This document shows, in pieces, positions 30,107 through 39,471 of a stretch of 64,000 nucleotides of DNA (the stretch's first letter is position 1; each line of letters opens with the position of its first letter). The notes below the pieces were generated by a model. The model saw nothing but the letters and a program-made list of their open reading frames with translations, was not told the origin of the DNA and did not search any database. Origin of the DNA: Proteus penneri (GTDB lineage Bacteria > Pseudomonadota > Gammaproteobacteria > Enterobacterales > Enterobacteriaceae); NCBI RefSeq assembly GCF_003144535.1, contig NZ_PHFJ01000003.1, forward strand, positions 62,001 through 126,000, in the 5' to 3' direction. The translations under genes were made by a program, and so were the position numbers.

Positions 30107-30557
30107 TTTCTCTTTTTCCTAATTTTTACTCATCTTACCTACCCTACAAAATAATTAATTTTGCTTGCAATATTTTATTGCGCAACAAAACGTTTAAAAA
30201 ACAAGCAGTCAACACCGTATTTTGATCACATCACTTAAATTTACCTTTTTTCGATTTTCTTCATAGAAATTAACCTCTATAATACAAAACATAATTTTGT
30301 TGAAAGGTTTCAGCGTATTGATTTACGGGCATCTTTAGAAAACAGAACAAATGAATCGTGATAGACTATAATGTAAGATGTCTACCAACCTTCGATACAA
30401 AATAGTGACAAGTTTTTTATGATGTTGCTGAATCATTAACATGTTGCGCAACTTATCCATTATAGATGAGTTATATATTCTGTTTCGCACAGTTGATTAA
30501 AAATAGCGACATTAATCCTTATTCATCCATTACAATACAACCATTAAATAGACTGCC
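30107..30557. other. pykF upstream region
   Basis: About 450 bases without a gene. It holds a TATAAT -10 (30288-30293) and a Cra-like palindrome just downstream; the remaining leader of about 250 bases to the pykF ATG shows no recognised riboswitch. Confidence 0.5.
30301..30312 (+). promoter_or_regulatory. Cra (FruR) operator of pykF
   Basis: TGAAAGGTTTCA, one mismatch from the palindromic Cra consensus TGAAACGTTTCA. It sits 7 bases after a TATAAT -10, over the likely start site, so it should act as a roadblock. Cra represses pykF in E. coli. Confidence 0.65.
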
Positions 30558-31970
30558 ATGAAAAAGACAAAAATTGTTTGCACCATCGGACCAAAAACCG
30601 AATCTGAAGAAAAACTAAATCAATTACTGGACGCGGGCATGAATGTTATGCGTCTAAATTTCTCTCACGGTGACTATGAAGAGCATGGCAACCGTATCAA
30701 GAACCTGCGTAACGTTTGCGCTAAAACAGGCAAAAAAGCTGCTATTTTATTAGATACTAAAGGCCCAGAAATCCGTACCATCAAATTAGAAGGTGGTAAC
30801 GATGTCTCTTTAGTTGCTGGCCAAACTTTCACTTTTACCACAGACAAAACTGTCGTTGGCAATAAAGACCGCGTTGCTGTCACTTATGAAGGTTTCGCTA
30901 AAGATTTAACTGTTGGTAACACCGTTTTAGTTGATGATGGTCTTATCGGCATGAAGGTAACTGCTGTAACTGATACTGAAGTTGTTTGTGAAGTTTTAAA
31001 CAACGGTGACCTAGGTGAAAACAAAGGTGTGAACTTACCTGGCGTTTCTATCGGTTTACCTGCATTAGCTGAAAAAGATAAACAAGATCTTATCTTTGGT
31101 TGCGAGCAAGGCGTTGATTTCGTTGCAGCATCATTTATTCGTAAACGTTCTGACGTAGAAGAAATGCGTGCTCACTTAAAAGCACACGGCGGCGAAAACA
31201 TTATGATCATCTCAAAAATTGAGAACCAAGAAGGTTTAAATAATTTTGATGAGATCTTAGAAGCCTCTGACGGTATCATGGTTGCCCGCGGTGACTTAGG
31301 TGTTGAGATCCCAGTTGAAGAAGTTATCTTCGCACAAAAAATGATGATCGAAAAATGTAACGCTGCGCGTAAAGTGGTTATCACTGCAACGCAAATGTTA
31401 GATTCAATGATCAAAAACCCACGCCCTACTCGTGCTGAAGCAGGTGACGTTGCGAATGCTATCTTAGATGGTACTGATGCTGTTATGTTGTCAGGTGAAA
31501 GTGCGAAAGGTAAATACCCAGTAGAAGCAGTGACTATCATGGCAACTATCTGTGATCGTACAGACCGTATTATGCAATCTCGCCTTGATTACAAACAAAC
31601 AACTGCAAAATTACGTGTAACTGAAGCAGTTTGTCGCGGTGCGGTAGAAATGGCTGAAAACTTAGATGCGCCTCTGATTGTTGTTGCAACTTTTGGTGGT
31701 AAATCAGCGCGTTCTATTCGTAAATATTTCCCAACTGCACCAATCTTAGCTTTAACAAATAACGAAGAAACTGCACGTCAGTTACTATTAGTTAAAGGTG
31801 TTACCACTCAATTAGTTAACGAAATCGCTTCTACTGATGACTTCTACCGTATTGGTAAAGAAGCAGCATTAGCAAGTGGTTTAGCTCATGCTGGTGAGCG
31901 TGTTGTTATGGTTACGGGTGCCCTAGTTGATAGCGGTACAACAAATACTTCATCTGTTCACGTTCTGTAA
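30558..31970 (+). CDS. pykF: pyruvate kinase I, PykF
   Basis: 470 residues, the E. coli length. TIM-barrel A domain ([18 protein letters not shown] start), inserted B domain, catalytic segment [17 protein letters not shown] and the metal-binding [13 protein letters not shown]; a C-terminal domain binds fructose-1,6-bisphosphate. It converts PEP and ADP to pyruvate and ATP. Opposing enzyme PpsA is also encoded in this window, and both genes have Cra-like sites. Strong terminator after it. Confidence 0.98.
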   Translation: MKKTKIVCTIGPKTESEEKLNQLLDAGMNVMRLNFSHGDYEEHGNRIKNLRNVCAKTGKKAAILLDTKGPEIRTIKLEGGNDVSLVAGQTFTFTTDKTVVGNKDRVAVTYEGFAKDLTVGNTVLVDDGLIGMKVTAVTDTEVVCEVLNNGDLGENKGVNLPGVSIGLPALAEKDKQDLIFGCEQGVDFVAASFIRKRSDVEEMRAHLKAHGGENIMIISKIENQEGLNNFDEILEASDGIMVARGDLGVEIPVEEVIFAQKMMIEKCNAARKVVITATQMLDSMIKNPRPTRAEAGDVANAILDGTDAVMLSGESAKGKYPVEAVTIMATICDRTDRIMQSRLDYKQTTAKLRVTEAVCRGAVEMAENLDAPLIVVATFGGKSARSIRKYFPTAPILALTNNEETARQLLLVKGVTTQLVNEIASTDDFYRIGKEAALASGLAHAGERVVMVTGALVDSGTTNTSSVHVL

Positions 31971-31993
31971 TTTAATAGTACGTCAATAGCTCA

Positions 31994-32021
31994 AACGCTA
32001 CGGTTATCGTGGCGTTTTTTC
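31994..32021 (+). terminator. pykF terminator
   Basis: AACGCTACG pairs with CGTGGCGTT (one G-U) followed by TTTTC. Confidence 0.9.
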
Positions 32022-32133
32022 TTCTCTTCCTATATTTTCTTCTATTCTACTGATTTTTCCTCTCTTACTGTCCATATTTCTTCTATGCTTTTAATAAACT
32101 ATTTTATTAATGTAAGTGAAATAAGGATGTAAA

Positions 32134-33192
32134 ATGTCTGATGACACAATAAATGCCCATGCTTTTGCTTGTACTACCCTTGCTATTAAAGACAAGAAAA
32201 ATCGCATTTATCATGGTAGAACAATGGAATTTTCAGTCGACAAACCAGCCTCAATATTTGCATATTATCCTAAAGCTCATACCTTCCAACAAAATGCCCC
32301 CGATGGTACCCCAGGATTAAAATATGCCGTTAAATACCCTTTTATCGCCATTACAGCACCAATTAATTTAGAAGGAACAAAAGACGTACTTGAAGGAGTC
32401 AATACAGAAGGGCTTTCTTTTAGCTTGAACATGCTCCCTGATTCAAAACTCGATGATCTTAGCCCTGAAAACTACGCAACCTCAGTACCTATCGCAGCAA
32501 TTGGTGAATGGGCTTTAGCACAATATGCAACTGTTGAAGAATTAAAACAAAACATCCCTAAAACAGCATTTTGGTCACAAAAGTTACTTCTATTACACAA
32601 TTTACCCAGTCCTTTCCATTATGCTTTTTATGATAAAACAGGAGATTGCATTGTTGTTGAAGTTTCAGAGGGGAAATTGCATATTTATGATAATCCGACT
32701 TACTGTATGACTAATGGCCCACTATTTCCATGGCATCTGACCAACTTAAATAATTATACTCATCTTTCTAATATTAATATTTCCACCAGCACACTCGGAC
32801 ATATTAAGGTAAGACAACCAGATAGTGGAATTGCGTTAGCAACATTGCCAAGCTCTGATACTTCTGTTGATAGATTTATTCGTGCTGTCTACTACACAAC
32901 GTATTACCATCAAGTTTTTGATCAAGACACACAACTTGTTGAACTGGCGCATATTATGAATCGTTTTGATCGCCCTAAAAATTCTACAATCGATCCTTTA
33001 CTAGGTCATAACACATTAAAAGCTCTTCATACAAGCGAGTTTTCGGTATGGACAACACTCACCGATTTAGAACGAGGGATACTCCTCTTTAGGGGATATA
33101 ACGATCTCAACTTCCAAAAATTTACACTTGAGTCGTTTAAAAATGAGGTAGAACCTATTTTCATAAAAGTAAATCTAGGTAGTACTTTATAG
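32134..33192 (+). CDS. linear-amide C-N hydrolase, choloylglycine-hydrolase family
   Basis: 352 residues, Ntn-hydrolase fold. FACTTLAIKDKKNRIYHGRTMEF near the N-terminus matches the family block in which a Cys-Thr becomes the processed N-terminal nucleophile followed by Arg. Here the Cys is residue 13, so a short 12-residue propeptide would have to be removed; there is no secretion signal. Relatives hydrolyse conjugated bile salts, penicillin V or N-acyl homoserine lactones; the substrate is not deducible. AAGGATG lies upstream of the ATG. It is inserted between pykF and lpp, neighbours in E. coli, and is therefore likely acquired. Confidence 0.82.
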   Translation: MSDDTINAHAFACTTLAIKDKKNRIYHGRTMEFSVDKPASIFAYYPKAHTFQQNAPDGTPGLKYAVKYPFIAITAPINLEGTKDVLEGVNTEGLSFSLNMLPDSKLDDLSPENYATSVPIAAIGEWALAQYATVEELKQNIPKTAFWSQKLLLLHNLPSPFHYAFYDKTGDCIVVEVSEGKLHIYDNPTYCMTNGPLFPWHLTNLNNYTHLSNINISTSTLGHIKVRQPDSGIALATLPSSDTSVDRFIRAVYYTTYYHQVFDQDTQLVELAHIMNRFDRPKNSTIDPLLGHNTLKALHTSEFSVWTTLTDLERGILLFRGYNDLNFQKFTLESFKNEVEPIFIKVNLGSTL

Positions 33193-33407
33193 CGATAAAG
33201 ATAAGTGACAATAAAACAATGCAGATAAAATGTTTTTCTATCAGACTTTTATGAATAAAAATCTTTTGTGAAATAACACGCATTTTTTGTACTGAAGATT
33301 TGCGTTTTAGGTGTTATTTTTTCTATTGTTCAACTTATGGTTCAGTAGAATGCGGTAAATAAATCCAGCATTTTCTTATATATGTGCCATACTTATTAAT
33401 GGTTTCA

Positions 33408-33420
33408 TATAAATGCTACT
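33408..33420 (+). promoter_or_regulatory. likely lpp -10 and start site
   Basis: TATAAA (33408-33413) followed by GCTAC, the same initial bases as the E. coli lpp mRNA, leaving a leader of about 40 bases before the ATG. Confidence 0.45.
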
Positions 33421-33457
33421 TGTTCCTTTACACAAACTAATAATAGAGGTTGTAACT

Positions 33458-33697
33458 ATGAAAGCGAAACTTGTACTAGGTGCGGTAATTCTGGCTTCAG
33501 GCTTATTAGCGGGTTGTTCTTCTAGTAATAATGCACAATTAGATCAAATCTCTTCTGACGTAAGCCGCCTGAACACGCAAGTTCAACAACTAAGTAGTGA
33601 TGTACAATCTGCTCGCGCTGAAGCTAAATCAGCTTACGATGAAGCGGCTCGTGCAAATCAACGTTTAGATAACCAAGTCACCACTTATAAAAAGTAA
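33458..33697 (+). CDS. lpp: major outer-membrane (Braun) lipoprotein Lpp
   Basis: 79 residues from ATG 33458 after AGAGG. Signal peptide with lipobox LLAGC, lipidated Cys20, then heptad repeats ([20 protein letters not shown]) forming a trimeric coiled coil, and a C-terminal Lys that is linked to peptidoglycan by L,D-transpeptidases. It is the most abundant envelope protein and tethers outer membrane to cell wall. ldtE, encoding an L,D-transpeptidase, lies 1 kb away on the other strand. The upstream in-frame ATG at 33413 is in the leader and is not used. Confidence 0.97.
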   Translation: MKAKLVLGAVILASGLLAGCSSSNNAQLDQISSDVSRLNTQVQQLSSDVQSARAEAKSAYDEAARANQRLDNQVTTYKK

Positions 33698-33743
33698 TTT
33701 GATTCACCGATAGGCTGAAAACTGCTTTAGGTTATCATTATCA

Positions 33744-33778
33744 CAAAGCCCTAACAATGTTAGGGCTTTGGTTTGTAT
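33744..33778 (+). terminator. lpp terminator
   Basis: CAAAGCCCTAA pairs with TTAGGGCTTTG around CAATG, followed by GTTTGTATTTT. Confidence 0.88.
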
Positions 33779-33823
33779 TTTATAACAGACCGTATTCTTC
33801 GAGATGTTTTTGACGTTGAGTAT

Positions 33824-34486
33824 TTATTTAACTTTATATTTTATTTTTTCCTTCATTTTTTCTATCTGTAAATCTAATTCATTTTTATATTTTTCATTCA
33901 TATTTTTAAGTAACGTCATAGCCTTACCGTTTTCAGTCGATTCGCTATTACTTTTAATAATCAAATTATTAATTAATCCAAGTATCTGAAATTTTAATGA
34001 ACTATTATTAGTATAATTAATATCATCCTGAGTATATTTATCCGCCTGTTGATACAATTGATATAGTGTCGCCAGCATTATATTGACTGAATTATCAGAG
34101 TAACCCTCAGTGATTGAGAGATTCTTATCAGGTTGATTTAAAAGTTCACTTTGGATAAGATTGAATAAATTATTGACATCTTTAGTCAATGTTTTATGGG
34201 TTAACCTAGTACTAATACGCCCGCTACCACTATCATTCAATTTTGTTACGTTTAATCTTTCATCTTCATTATTTTTTGTTTGTGTTGAGATCAGATAAAT
34301 AAACTCACCACATATTTTATTAATATTCTGTTGTCTTTTCGTTTCACTTCCAACAAAAAAAGTTTGTGTACTATTTTTTAGTGCAGTGATTACATTTGCT
34401 AATTGGCTATATTTTTTTTCAATACTAGAAATAATACGATCAAAAGTATCAGTCACATTAGAAGTAATATTTACATTATGTGGCAT
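33824..34486 (-). CDS. hypothetical protein, orphan between lpp and ldtE
   Basis: I do not recognise this 220-residue protein. It is polar, rich in Asn, Lys, Ser, Thr and Ile, without signal peptide or membrane helix and apparently mostly helical, with a very charged C-terminal helix (KNELDLQIEKMKEKIKYK). Base composition is more AT-rich than its neighbours, which suggests recent acquisition. The ATG at 34486 is preceded by AAGGTAATAGATATT, a distant but usable ribosome site. E. coli has nothing between lpp and ldtE. The sequence has no frameshift, so it is probably expressed at some point; secreted-effector-like composition is a speculation only. Confidence 0.6.
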   Translation of the reverse strand: MPHNVNITSNVTDTFDRIISSIEKKYSQLANVITALKNSTQTFFVGSETKRQQNINKICGEFIYLISTQTKNNEDERLNVTKLNDSGSGRISTRLTHKTLTKDVNNLFNLIQSELLNQPDKNLSITEGYSDNSVNIMLATLYQLYQQADKYTQDDINYTNNSSLKFQILGLINNLIIKSNSESTENGKAMTLLKNMNEKYKNELDLQIEKMKEKIKYKVK

Positions 34487-34601
34487 AATATCTATTACCT
34501 TATATCTATAAAGAAGCTATTTATACTAAAGACCATAGCCTTGATTTAATGTCAAAAATGCGCCTTTTATCTGATTAGTTTGTTTTAACCCTTCTCTTTA
34601 C

Positions 34602-34637
34602 ATAAAAAAACAGATGTCTAACAACCTGTTTTTTATA
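34602..34637. terminator. terminator after ldtE
   Basis: AAAAAACAG pairs with CTGTTTTTT around an 11-base loop; usable on both strands. Confidence 0.75.
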
Positions 34638-34663
34638 TGTTTTTCTATAATCTTGAGAAAAAT

Positions 34664-35581
34664 TTAATTGATAGTGACATCCACAGGTATACCCGAGCGA
34701 CGAATAAGCTCTGCATCGACTTTATCTTTATTGACTTTGCCACTTTCATACCAAGCATTAAATTGCTTCGTAAATGTAAAAGGCATAGTTTGTGGATCGT
34801 CATCTTCATTGCGGGATAGTGGCTGATGAACTTCAATAAATTGTCTACCGTCTGCAGTTTCAGTAAATTTAATCGGTTTATTGATAACCTGAACACGGCT
34901 TCCTTTAGGTACGACATTAAATAGTGTCTCAATATCATTTGGACGTAAACGAATGCAGCCTGAGCTTACTCTTAAACCGATACCAAAATCAGCGTTAGTA
35001 CCATGAATAAGGTATTCACCTCGACTATGTGCCAATCTTAACGCATAAGCCCCCATAGGGTTTTCAGGACCAGCAGGAACAACCGCAGGTAATGTTATCC
35101 CTTTTGCCGCATAGTTTTTTCGAATATTCGCCGTCGGTGTCCAAGTAGGATCTTTTATAAGTTGAGAAATAGAAGTTACCATTTCAGGTGTTTCTCGCCC
35201 TAATTGACCAATACCAATAGGGTAAACATCAACTGTACCACCTTCTTTGGGGTAATAATAAAGGCGCAATTCAGCAAGATTGATTACAATACCTTTTCGC
35301 ACTGTGTCAGGCAAAATCATCTGTAATGGAATAGTTAATGTTTTACCTGCATCAGGTAAAAGAGGATCAATACCAGGATTTGCTTCCATCATATTGAGCA
35401 ACCCCACTTGGTATTCGGACGCAATAGCTTCTAGTGAGCGTTTATCATCGGGAACTATATATGAAAAGTTTTCACCAATAATACGCTGGTCATCAGCAGG
35501 TAGTAGATATTCTGTCGCATAAGATAGGTGACTACTCATCCCTAATAGCGATGCACCCAAGAGAGTTAACCATTTTTTCAT
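34664..35581 (-). CDS. ldtE: L,D-transpeptidase LdtE (YnhG)
   Basis: 305 residues. Signal peptide 1-22 (ending SYA), LysM peptidoglycan-binding domain around 38-86 and a YkuD catalytic domain from about 95. The HGTNADFGIGLRVSSGCIRL motif carries the catalytic His and Cys209. LdtE makes meso-DAP to meso-DAP (3-3) crosslinks in the periplasm; related enzymes attach Lpp. It sits between lpp and sufE, as ynhG does in E. coli. About 30 residues shorter than the E. coli protein, mainly at the C-terminal end. Confidence 0.93.
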   Translation of the reverse strand: MKKWLTLLGASLLGMSSHLSYATEYLLPADDQRIIGENFSYIVPDDKRSLEAIASEYQVGLLNMMEANPGIDPLLPDAGKTLTIPLQMILPDTVRKGIVINLAELRLYYYPKEGGTVDVYPIGIGQLGRETPEMVTSISQLIKDPTWTPTANIRKNYAAKGITLPAVVPAGPENPMGAYALRLAHSRGEYLIHGTNADFGIGLRVSSGCIRLRPNDIETLFNVVPKGSRVQVINKPIKFTETADGRQFIEVHQPLSRNEDDDPQTMPFTFTKQFNAWYESGKVNKDKVDAELIRRSGIPVDVTIN

Positions 35582-35608
35582 CGTTTATCCCGTGTGTTAG
35601 AAATAAAA

Positions 35609-35670
35609 TAAACTGACTATTATGATGATAACATTATCATTGTTATGCTTTCATATAATAAGTCAGTTTA
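35609..35670. repeat. 62-base nested hairpin between ldtE and sufE
   Basis: Outer arms TAAACTGACTATTAT (35609-35623) and ATAATAAGTCAGTTTA (35655-35670), paired with one bulge. Inner arms ATAACA (35628-35633) and TGTTAT (35641-35646). Lies after the sufE stop and before ldtE on the minus strand. May end the suf transcript or act as an operator for ldtE. Confidence 0.5.
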
Positions 35671-35697
35671 GAACATTAAAGCGGGATCAGGTAACAT

Positions 35698-36126
35698 TTA
35701 TGCTACAGCGTATTCTGAAAAACGCTTAACTAGTGTCGTAACCATTGCATGTAAACCCTGCGTACGAGAAGGTGTTAAGTGACTTTCTAGTGCTAATGAT
35801 GAAAAATAATGTTTTACATCCGTCGCTAAAGCTTGCTCAACTGTTTTACCTTGAAATAAGATAATAACCAAGGCGACTAGTCCTTTAACAATGCCTGCAT
35901 CACTATCACCAGAAAGGATAAGTTGTTTACTCTCATTAAGAGAAACAGCAATCCAAACTTGGCTTTGGCAACCTTCAATAAAGTTAGCTGAAATGCGTTG
36001 TTCATCTGTTAAAGGAGGGAGACGCTCACCTAGCTCCATCATATAAAGATAACGCTGCTCCCAATCTTGGCAACGAGAAAAATTGCGTAATAGTTTTGCT
36101 TCATCTGGCAAATTGGCAACTGCCAT
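35698..36126 (-). CDS. sufE: cysteine desulfuration protein SufE
   Basis: 142 residues. The sulfur-acceptor Cys53 is in NFIEGCQSQVW, matching Cys51 of E. coli SufE. It takes the persulfide from SufS and passes it to SufBCD. Last gene of the suf operon, 22 bases after sufS. Confidence 0.96.
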   Translation of the reverse strand: MAVANLPDEAKLLRNFSRCQDWEQRYLYMMELGERLPPLTDEQRISANFIEGCQSQVWIAVSLNESKQLILSGDSDAGIVKGLVALVIILFQGKTVEQALATDVKHYFSSLALESHLTPSRTQGLHAMVTTLVKRFSEYAVA

Positions 36127-36148
36127 GAATAACCTCTTTTTTTAATCT

Positions 36149-37387
36149 TTAACCTAATAACATTTCAACACGTAATAGCGCATTAACCAACGCATCGATA
36201 TCATTTTTATTGGTATATAAGCCAAGAGATGCACGACACATTGCAGGAACTTGATAATAATCCATAATTGGCATCGCACAATGATGCCCAGTACGGATCG
36301 CAATACCATAATTATCAAGAAAAGCACCCACGTCATAAGCGTGATGTTTACCTAAATTAAAGGCTATCACACCTTGGCGAGAATCATTGCCATACAGCGT
36401 TAAAGATTTTACTTTTTGTAGCTGCTTTTGAGCATACTTGATTATATGATTTTCATACTCAGCAATATTATTCATGCCTAAATTTGAAAGATAATCTAAT
36501 GCAGCACCCAAGCCAATCATTCCCATTATATTCGGTGTTCCCGCTTCAAAGCGCCAAGGTGCATCTGCGTAGGTAATATCACCATTAATATGAACATGCT
36601 TTATCATTGCACCACCGCCTTCCCAAGGCGGTAATTCATCTAGTATCTCTTTTTTGCCATACAACAAGCCAATACCCGTAGGCCCATAAAGTTTATGACC
36701 GCTACAAACAAAAAAGTCACAATCAAGTTGTGAAACATTAATTGTTCGATGCATTGCACTTTGAGCCCCATCAACCAATATATGTAACTCCCCTCCTTGC
36801 TCAATAGCATATTGGCGAGCATCACGAATAATTTGAGCGATAGGATTCACTGTGCCCAATACATTTGATTGATGCGAAAGGCTGAGTAATTTAGTTCTTT
36901 CATCGATTAAGCGAGGTAATTGAGCTAAATCGAGTGTACCATCTTGTAATAGCGGTAATACACGAACATTAAAACCACACTGTTTTGCCAACATATACCA
37001 AGGAACAATATTTGCATGATGTTCCATTTCTGTGATGATGATATTGTCACCATCATTTAAAAATCGTTGACTATAAACATTCGCAATTAGATTGATCCCT
37101 TCCGTTGTTCCTTTAACAAAAACAATCTCTTCTTCGCTATGGGCACCTAAAAAATCACAAGCTTTTTTACGGACATTTTCAACTAATGTTGTCGCATTTG
37201 CACTTAACGTATGAATGCCGCGATGAACCGCGGCATATTGTGTTAAGGCAAACTGCTTTTCATGTTCAATGACGCAAGCTGGTTTTTGAGCACTTGCGGC
37301 ACTGTCGAGGTAGACCAGTGATTTTCCTTTCACTTGCTGTGAAAGAATTGGAAAGTCATCTCGCGCTTTTTCAATGGAATGCGTCAT
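36149..37387 (-). CDS. sufS: cysteine desulfurase SufS
   Basis: 412 residues, class V aminotransferase fold. The PLP-binding Lys is in [13 protein letters not shown] (near 228) and the active-site Cys in [10 protein letters not shown] (near 370). It releases sulfur from cysteine for Fe-S cluster assembly and is activated by SufE. Starts 11 bases after the sufD stop in the operon. Confidence 0.97.
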   Translation of the reverse strand: MTHSIEKARDDFPILSQQVKGKSLVYLDSAASAQKPACVIEHEKQFALTQYAAVHRGIHTLSANATTLVENVRKKACDFLGAHSEEEIVFVKGTTEGINLIANVYSQRFLNDGDNIIITEMEHHANIVPWYMLAKQCGFNVRVLPLLQDGTLDLAQLPRLIDERTKLLSLSHQSNVLGTVNPIAQIIRDARQYAIEQGGELHILVDGAQSAMHRTINVSQLDCDFFVCSGHKLYGPTGIGLLYGKKEILDELPPWEGGGAMIKHVHINGDITYADAPWRFEAGTPNIMGMIGLGAALDYLSNLGMNNIAEYENHIIKYAQKQLQKVKSLTLYGNDSRQGVIAFNLGKHHAYDVGAFLDNYGIAIRTGHHCAMPIMDYYQVPAMCRASLGLYTNKNDIDALVNALLRVEMLLG

Positions 37388-37398
37388 AATGCCTTATT

Positions 37399-38706
37399 TT
37401 ATACCTCTAATAAGCGCTGATTGATTCTGTCTAATACAAGCGATTTAATCACACTATTTTCTATCGATTCAGTTAATTCAGCAGCAAATGCATGAATAAT
37501 CATTTTACGAGCATCGGTTAAAGAAATACCGCGTGAACGTAAATAAAATAGTTGTTCATCATCAATTCGCCCCACAGTGGCACCATGGCTACATTTCACA
37601 TCATCAGCATAGATCTCAAGCTGTGGCTTAGTATCAATTTGCGCTTTATCACCCAACAACAGATTATTATTAGTCATTTGACCGTCTGTTTTTAATGCTT
37701 GTGGCGTAACAGTGATCATACCGTTAAATACGGCCTTTCCTGCATCCATAGCAATACTTTTATGCAATTGGCGACTTTGGCAATTTTTCTCACCATGGAC
37801 CAACCAAGTACGAGTATCTGCAATTTCACCTGCTTTAGGTAATACAACGCTATTCATCGAAAGCACTGTATTTTCACCTTTTAGCGCAGAACTCGTATGA
37901 TGACGGCTGAGTTTAGCACCCAATAAAAAAGCATAACTATTAACACGAGCATCACGACCTATCGTCAGATCGTTATGAGCAAAGTGCTGACTTACGCCAT
38001 TCTCAAAACCTAATTTAATATGGTTAAAAGAGGCATTATCACCAATCGCTGCTGTTAATCTTGCACCTGTAAAATGACGGTTTTTGTTGTCACTGCTGAT
38101 ATAGTGCTCAATAACCTGCATTTGTGTATTAGCACCTACATCAAGGTGAAAACGATAATTCGCGTTATTCACCTCTGCACCACTCTCGCCTTGTGTAATA
38201 TTAAGGATATAAAGCGGTTTATCCGCAATAACACCGTTTTTCAGGGTAATAAGCAAAGGATGTGGGGCTAAACTTTCAACTAAATGCAGGAAAATTTCAC
38301 CATTGACGGCCTCAGGTAACTCACTCTGATTATCAAGTAACGTCACTTGATAAGGGCCAAACTCTTCACTGCTTTCTATTGGCGAAAACGTACCATTTAC
38401 CATCACAACACGATAACAATCAAGCGCTAAAGCATGTTTAGTAATTAGACTTTGCACATCAAAAGCTGGCAACTGTTGATAGCTTTGGCTTAACGTCTCA
38501 TCTAATGGCGTATAGTGCCAATCTTCATGACGATAAACAGGAAAACCGACTTTCTCAACTTGCAACCAATGATTGCGAGCATTGAGATTATCGTCACCTT
38601 TACGTTGATGATATAATTCAGAAAACGTCTTTAGTGCTTGTTGATTACGTAGTTCAACTTGGCGCTGTTTTTCACGCTTTTCATTGAGGGTCAATAAGCC
38701 AGCCAT
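37399..38706 (-). CDS. sufD: Fe-S cluster assembly protein SufD
   Basis: 435 residues. SufB/SufD-type beta-helix core; the C-terminal block with KCSHGATVGRIDDEQLFYLRSRG is highly conserved and contains the Cys and His that help form the SufB-SufD interface. Part of the SufBC2D scaffold. The first 26 bases overlap the end of sufC, indicating coupling. The N-terminal 30 residues differ from E. coli, beyond the shared MAGL. Confidence 0.96.
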   Translation of the reverse strand: MAGLLTLNEKREKQRQVELRNQQALKTFSELYHQRKGDDNLNARNHWLQVEKVGFPVYRHEDWHYTPLDETLSQSYQQLPAFDVQSLITKHALALDCYRVVMVNGTFSPIESSEEFGPYQVTLLDNQSELPEAVNGEIFLHLVESLAPHPLLITLKNGVIADKPLYILNITQGESGAEVNNANYRFHLDVGANTQMQVIEHYISSDNKNRHFTGARLTAAIGDNASFNHIKLGFENGVSQHFAHNDLTIGRDARVNSYAFLLGAKLSRHHTSSALKGENTVLSMNSVVLPKAGEIADTRTWLVHGEKNCQSRQLHKSIAMDAGKAVFNGMITVTPQALKTDGQMTNNNLLLGDKAQIDTKPQLEIYADDVKCSHGATVGRIDDEQLFYLRSRGISLTDARKMIIHAFAAELTESIENSVIKSLVLDRINQRLLEV

Positions 38707-39427
38707 AACCTTGTTCCTCCAATTTTTGCGCTAATGAAAAATCACCTGATTTAATGATTTTTCCCTGATAAAGCACGTGCACAAAATCAGGTTTAATATA
38801 ATCAAGAATACGTTGATAGTGTGTTACAACAATAAACGCACGTTTACCATCTCGTAGGCTATTAACACCATTAGACACGATTTTTAATGCATCAATATCA
38901 AGCCCTGAGTCGGTTTCATCTAAAATGCATAGTTCAGGCTCTAGTGCGGCCATTTGCAAAATATCGTTACGTTTTTTCTCACCACCTGAAAACCCCACGT
39001 TAACAGAACGTGTTAACAAATCTTGAGGCATATCCAGTAATTTGATTTTATCTTCAATAAAATCTTCAAAATCAAAGCGATCTAACGGCTCTTGCCCACG
39101 ATATTCTCTTACTGCATTCACTGAAGATTGTAAGAAAAATTGATTACTAACACCGGGTATTTCAACAGGATATTGAAATGCCATAAAAATACCTTCACCT
39201 GCACGTTCTTCAGGTTCTAATTCTAATAAATCTTTATTTTTGAAAGTAATAGAACCTTCATCTACTTCATATTCCTCACGACCAGCAAGTGTTGCAGATA
39301 AGGTACTTTTACCTGAACCATTTGGTCCCATAATCGCATGAACTTCGCCTGCACGAACTTGCAAATCTAGTCCTTTCAGGATTTCATTGCCTTCAACACT
39401 GACATGTAAATTTTTAATATCTAACAT
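38681..39427 (-). CDS. sufC: Fe-S cluster assembly ATPase SufC
   Basis: 248 residues, ABC-type ATPase. Walker A GPNGSGKS near 34-41, signature FSGGEKKR and Walker B LCILDETDSGLD. It is a soluble cytoplasmic ATPase that reshapes SufB-SufD during cluster assembly. Second in the chain after sufB, with a 44-base gap. Confidence 0.97.
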   Translation of the reverse strand: MLDIKNLHVSVEGNEILKGLDLQVRAGEVHAIMGPNGSGKSTLSATLAGREEYEVDEGSITFKNKDLLELEPEERAGEGIFMAFQYPVEIPGVSNQFFLQSSVNAVREYRGQEPLDRFDFEDFIEDKIKLLDMPQDLLTRSVNVGFSGGEKKRNDILQMAALEPELCILDETDSGLDIDALKIVSNGVNSLRDGKRAFIVVTHYQRILDYIKPDFVHVLYQGKIIKSGDFSLAQKLEEQGYGWLIDPQ

Positions 39428-39471
39428 AATATATGCCTTCGGTATCGTTACACCCAGAATTTGATTAATAC

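Noticed and set aside
34645..34938. 97-codon minus-strand frame inside ldtE
   Set aside because: Out-of-frame shadow of the well-supported L,D-transpeptidase gene.
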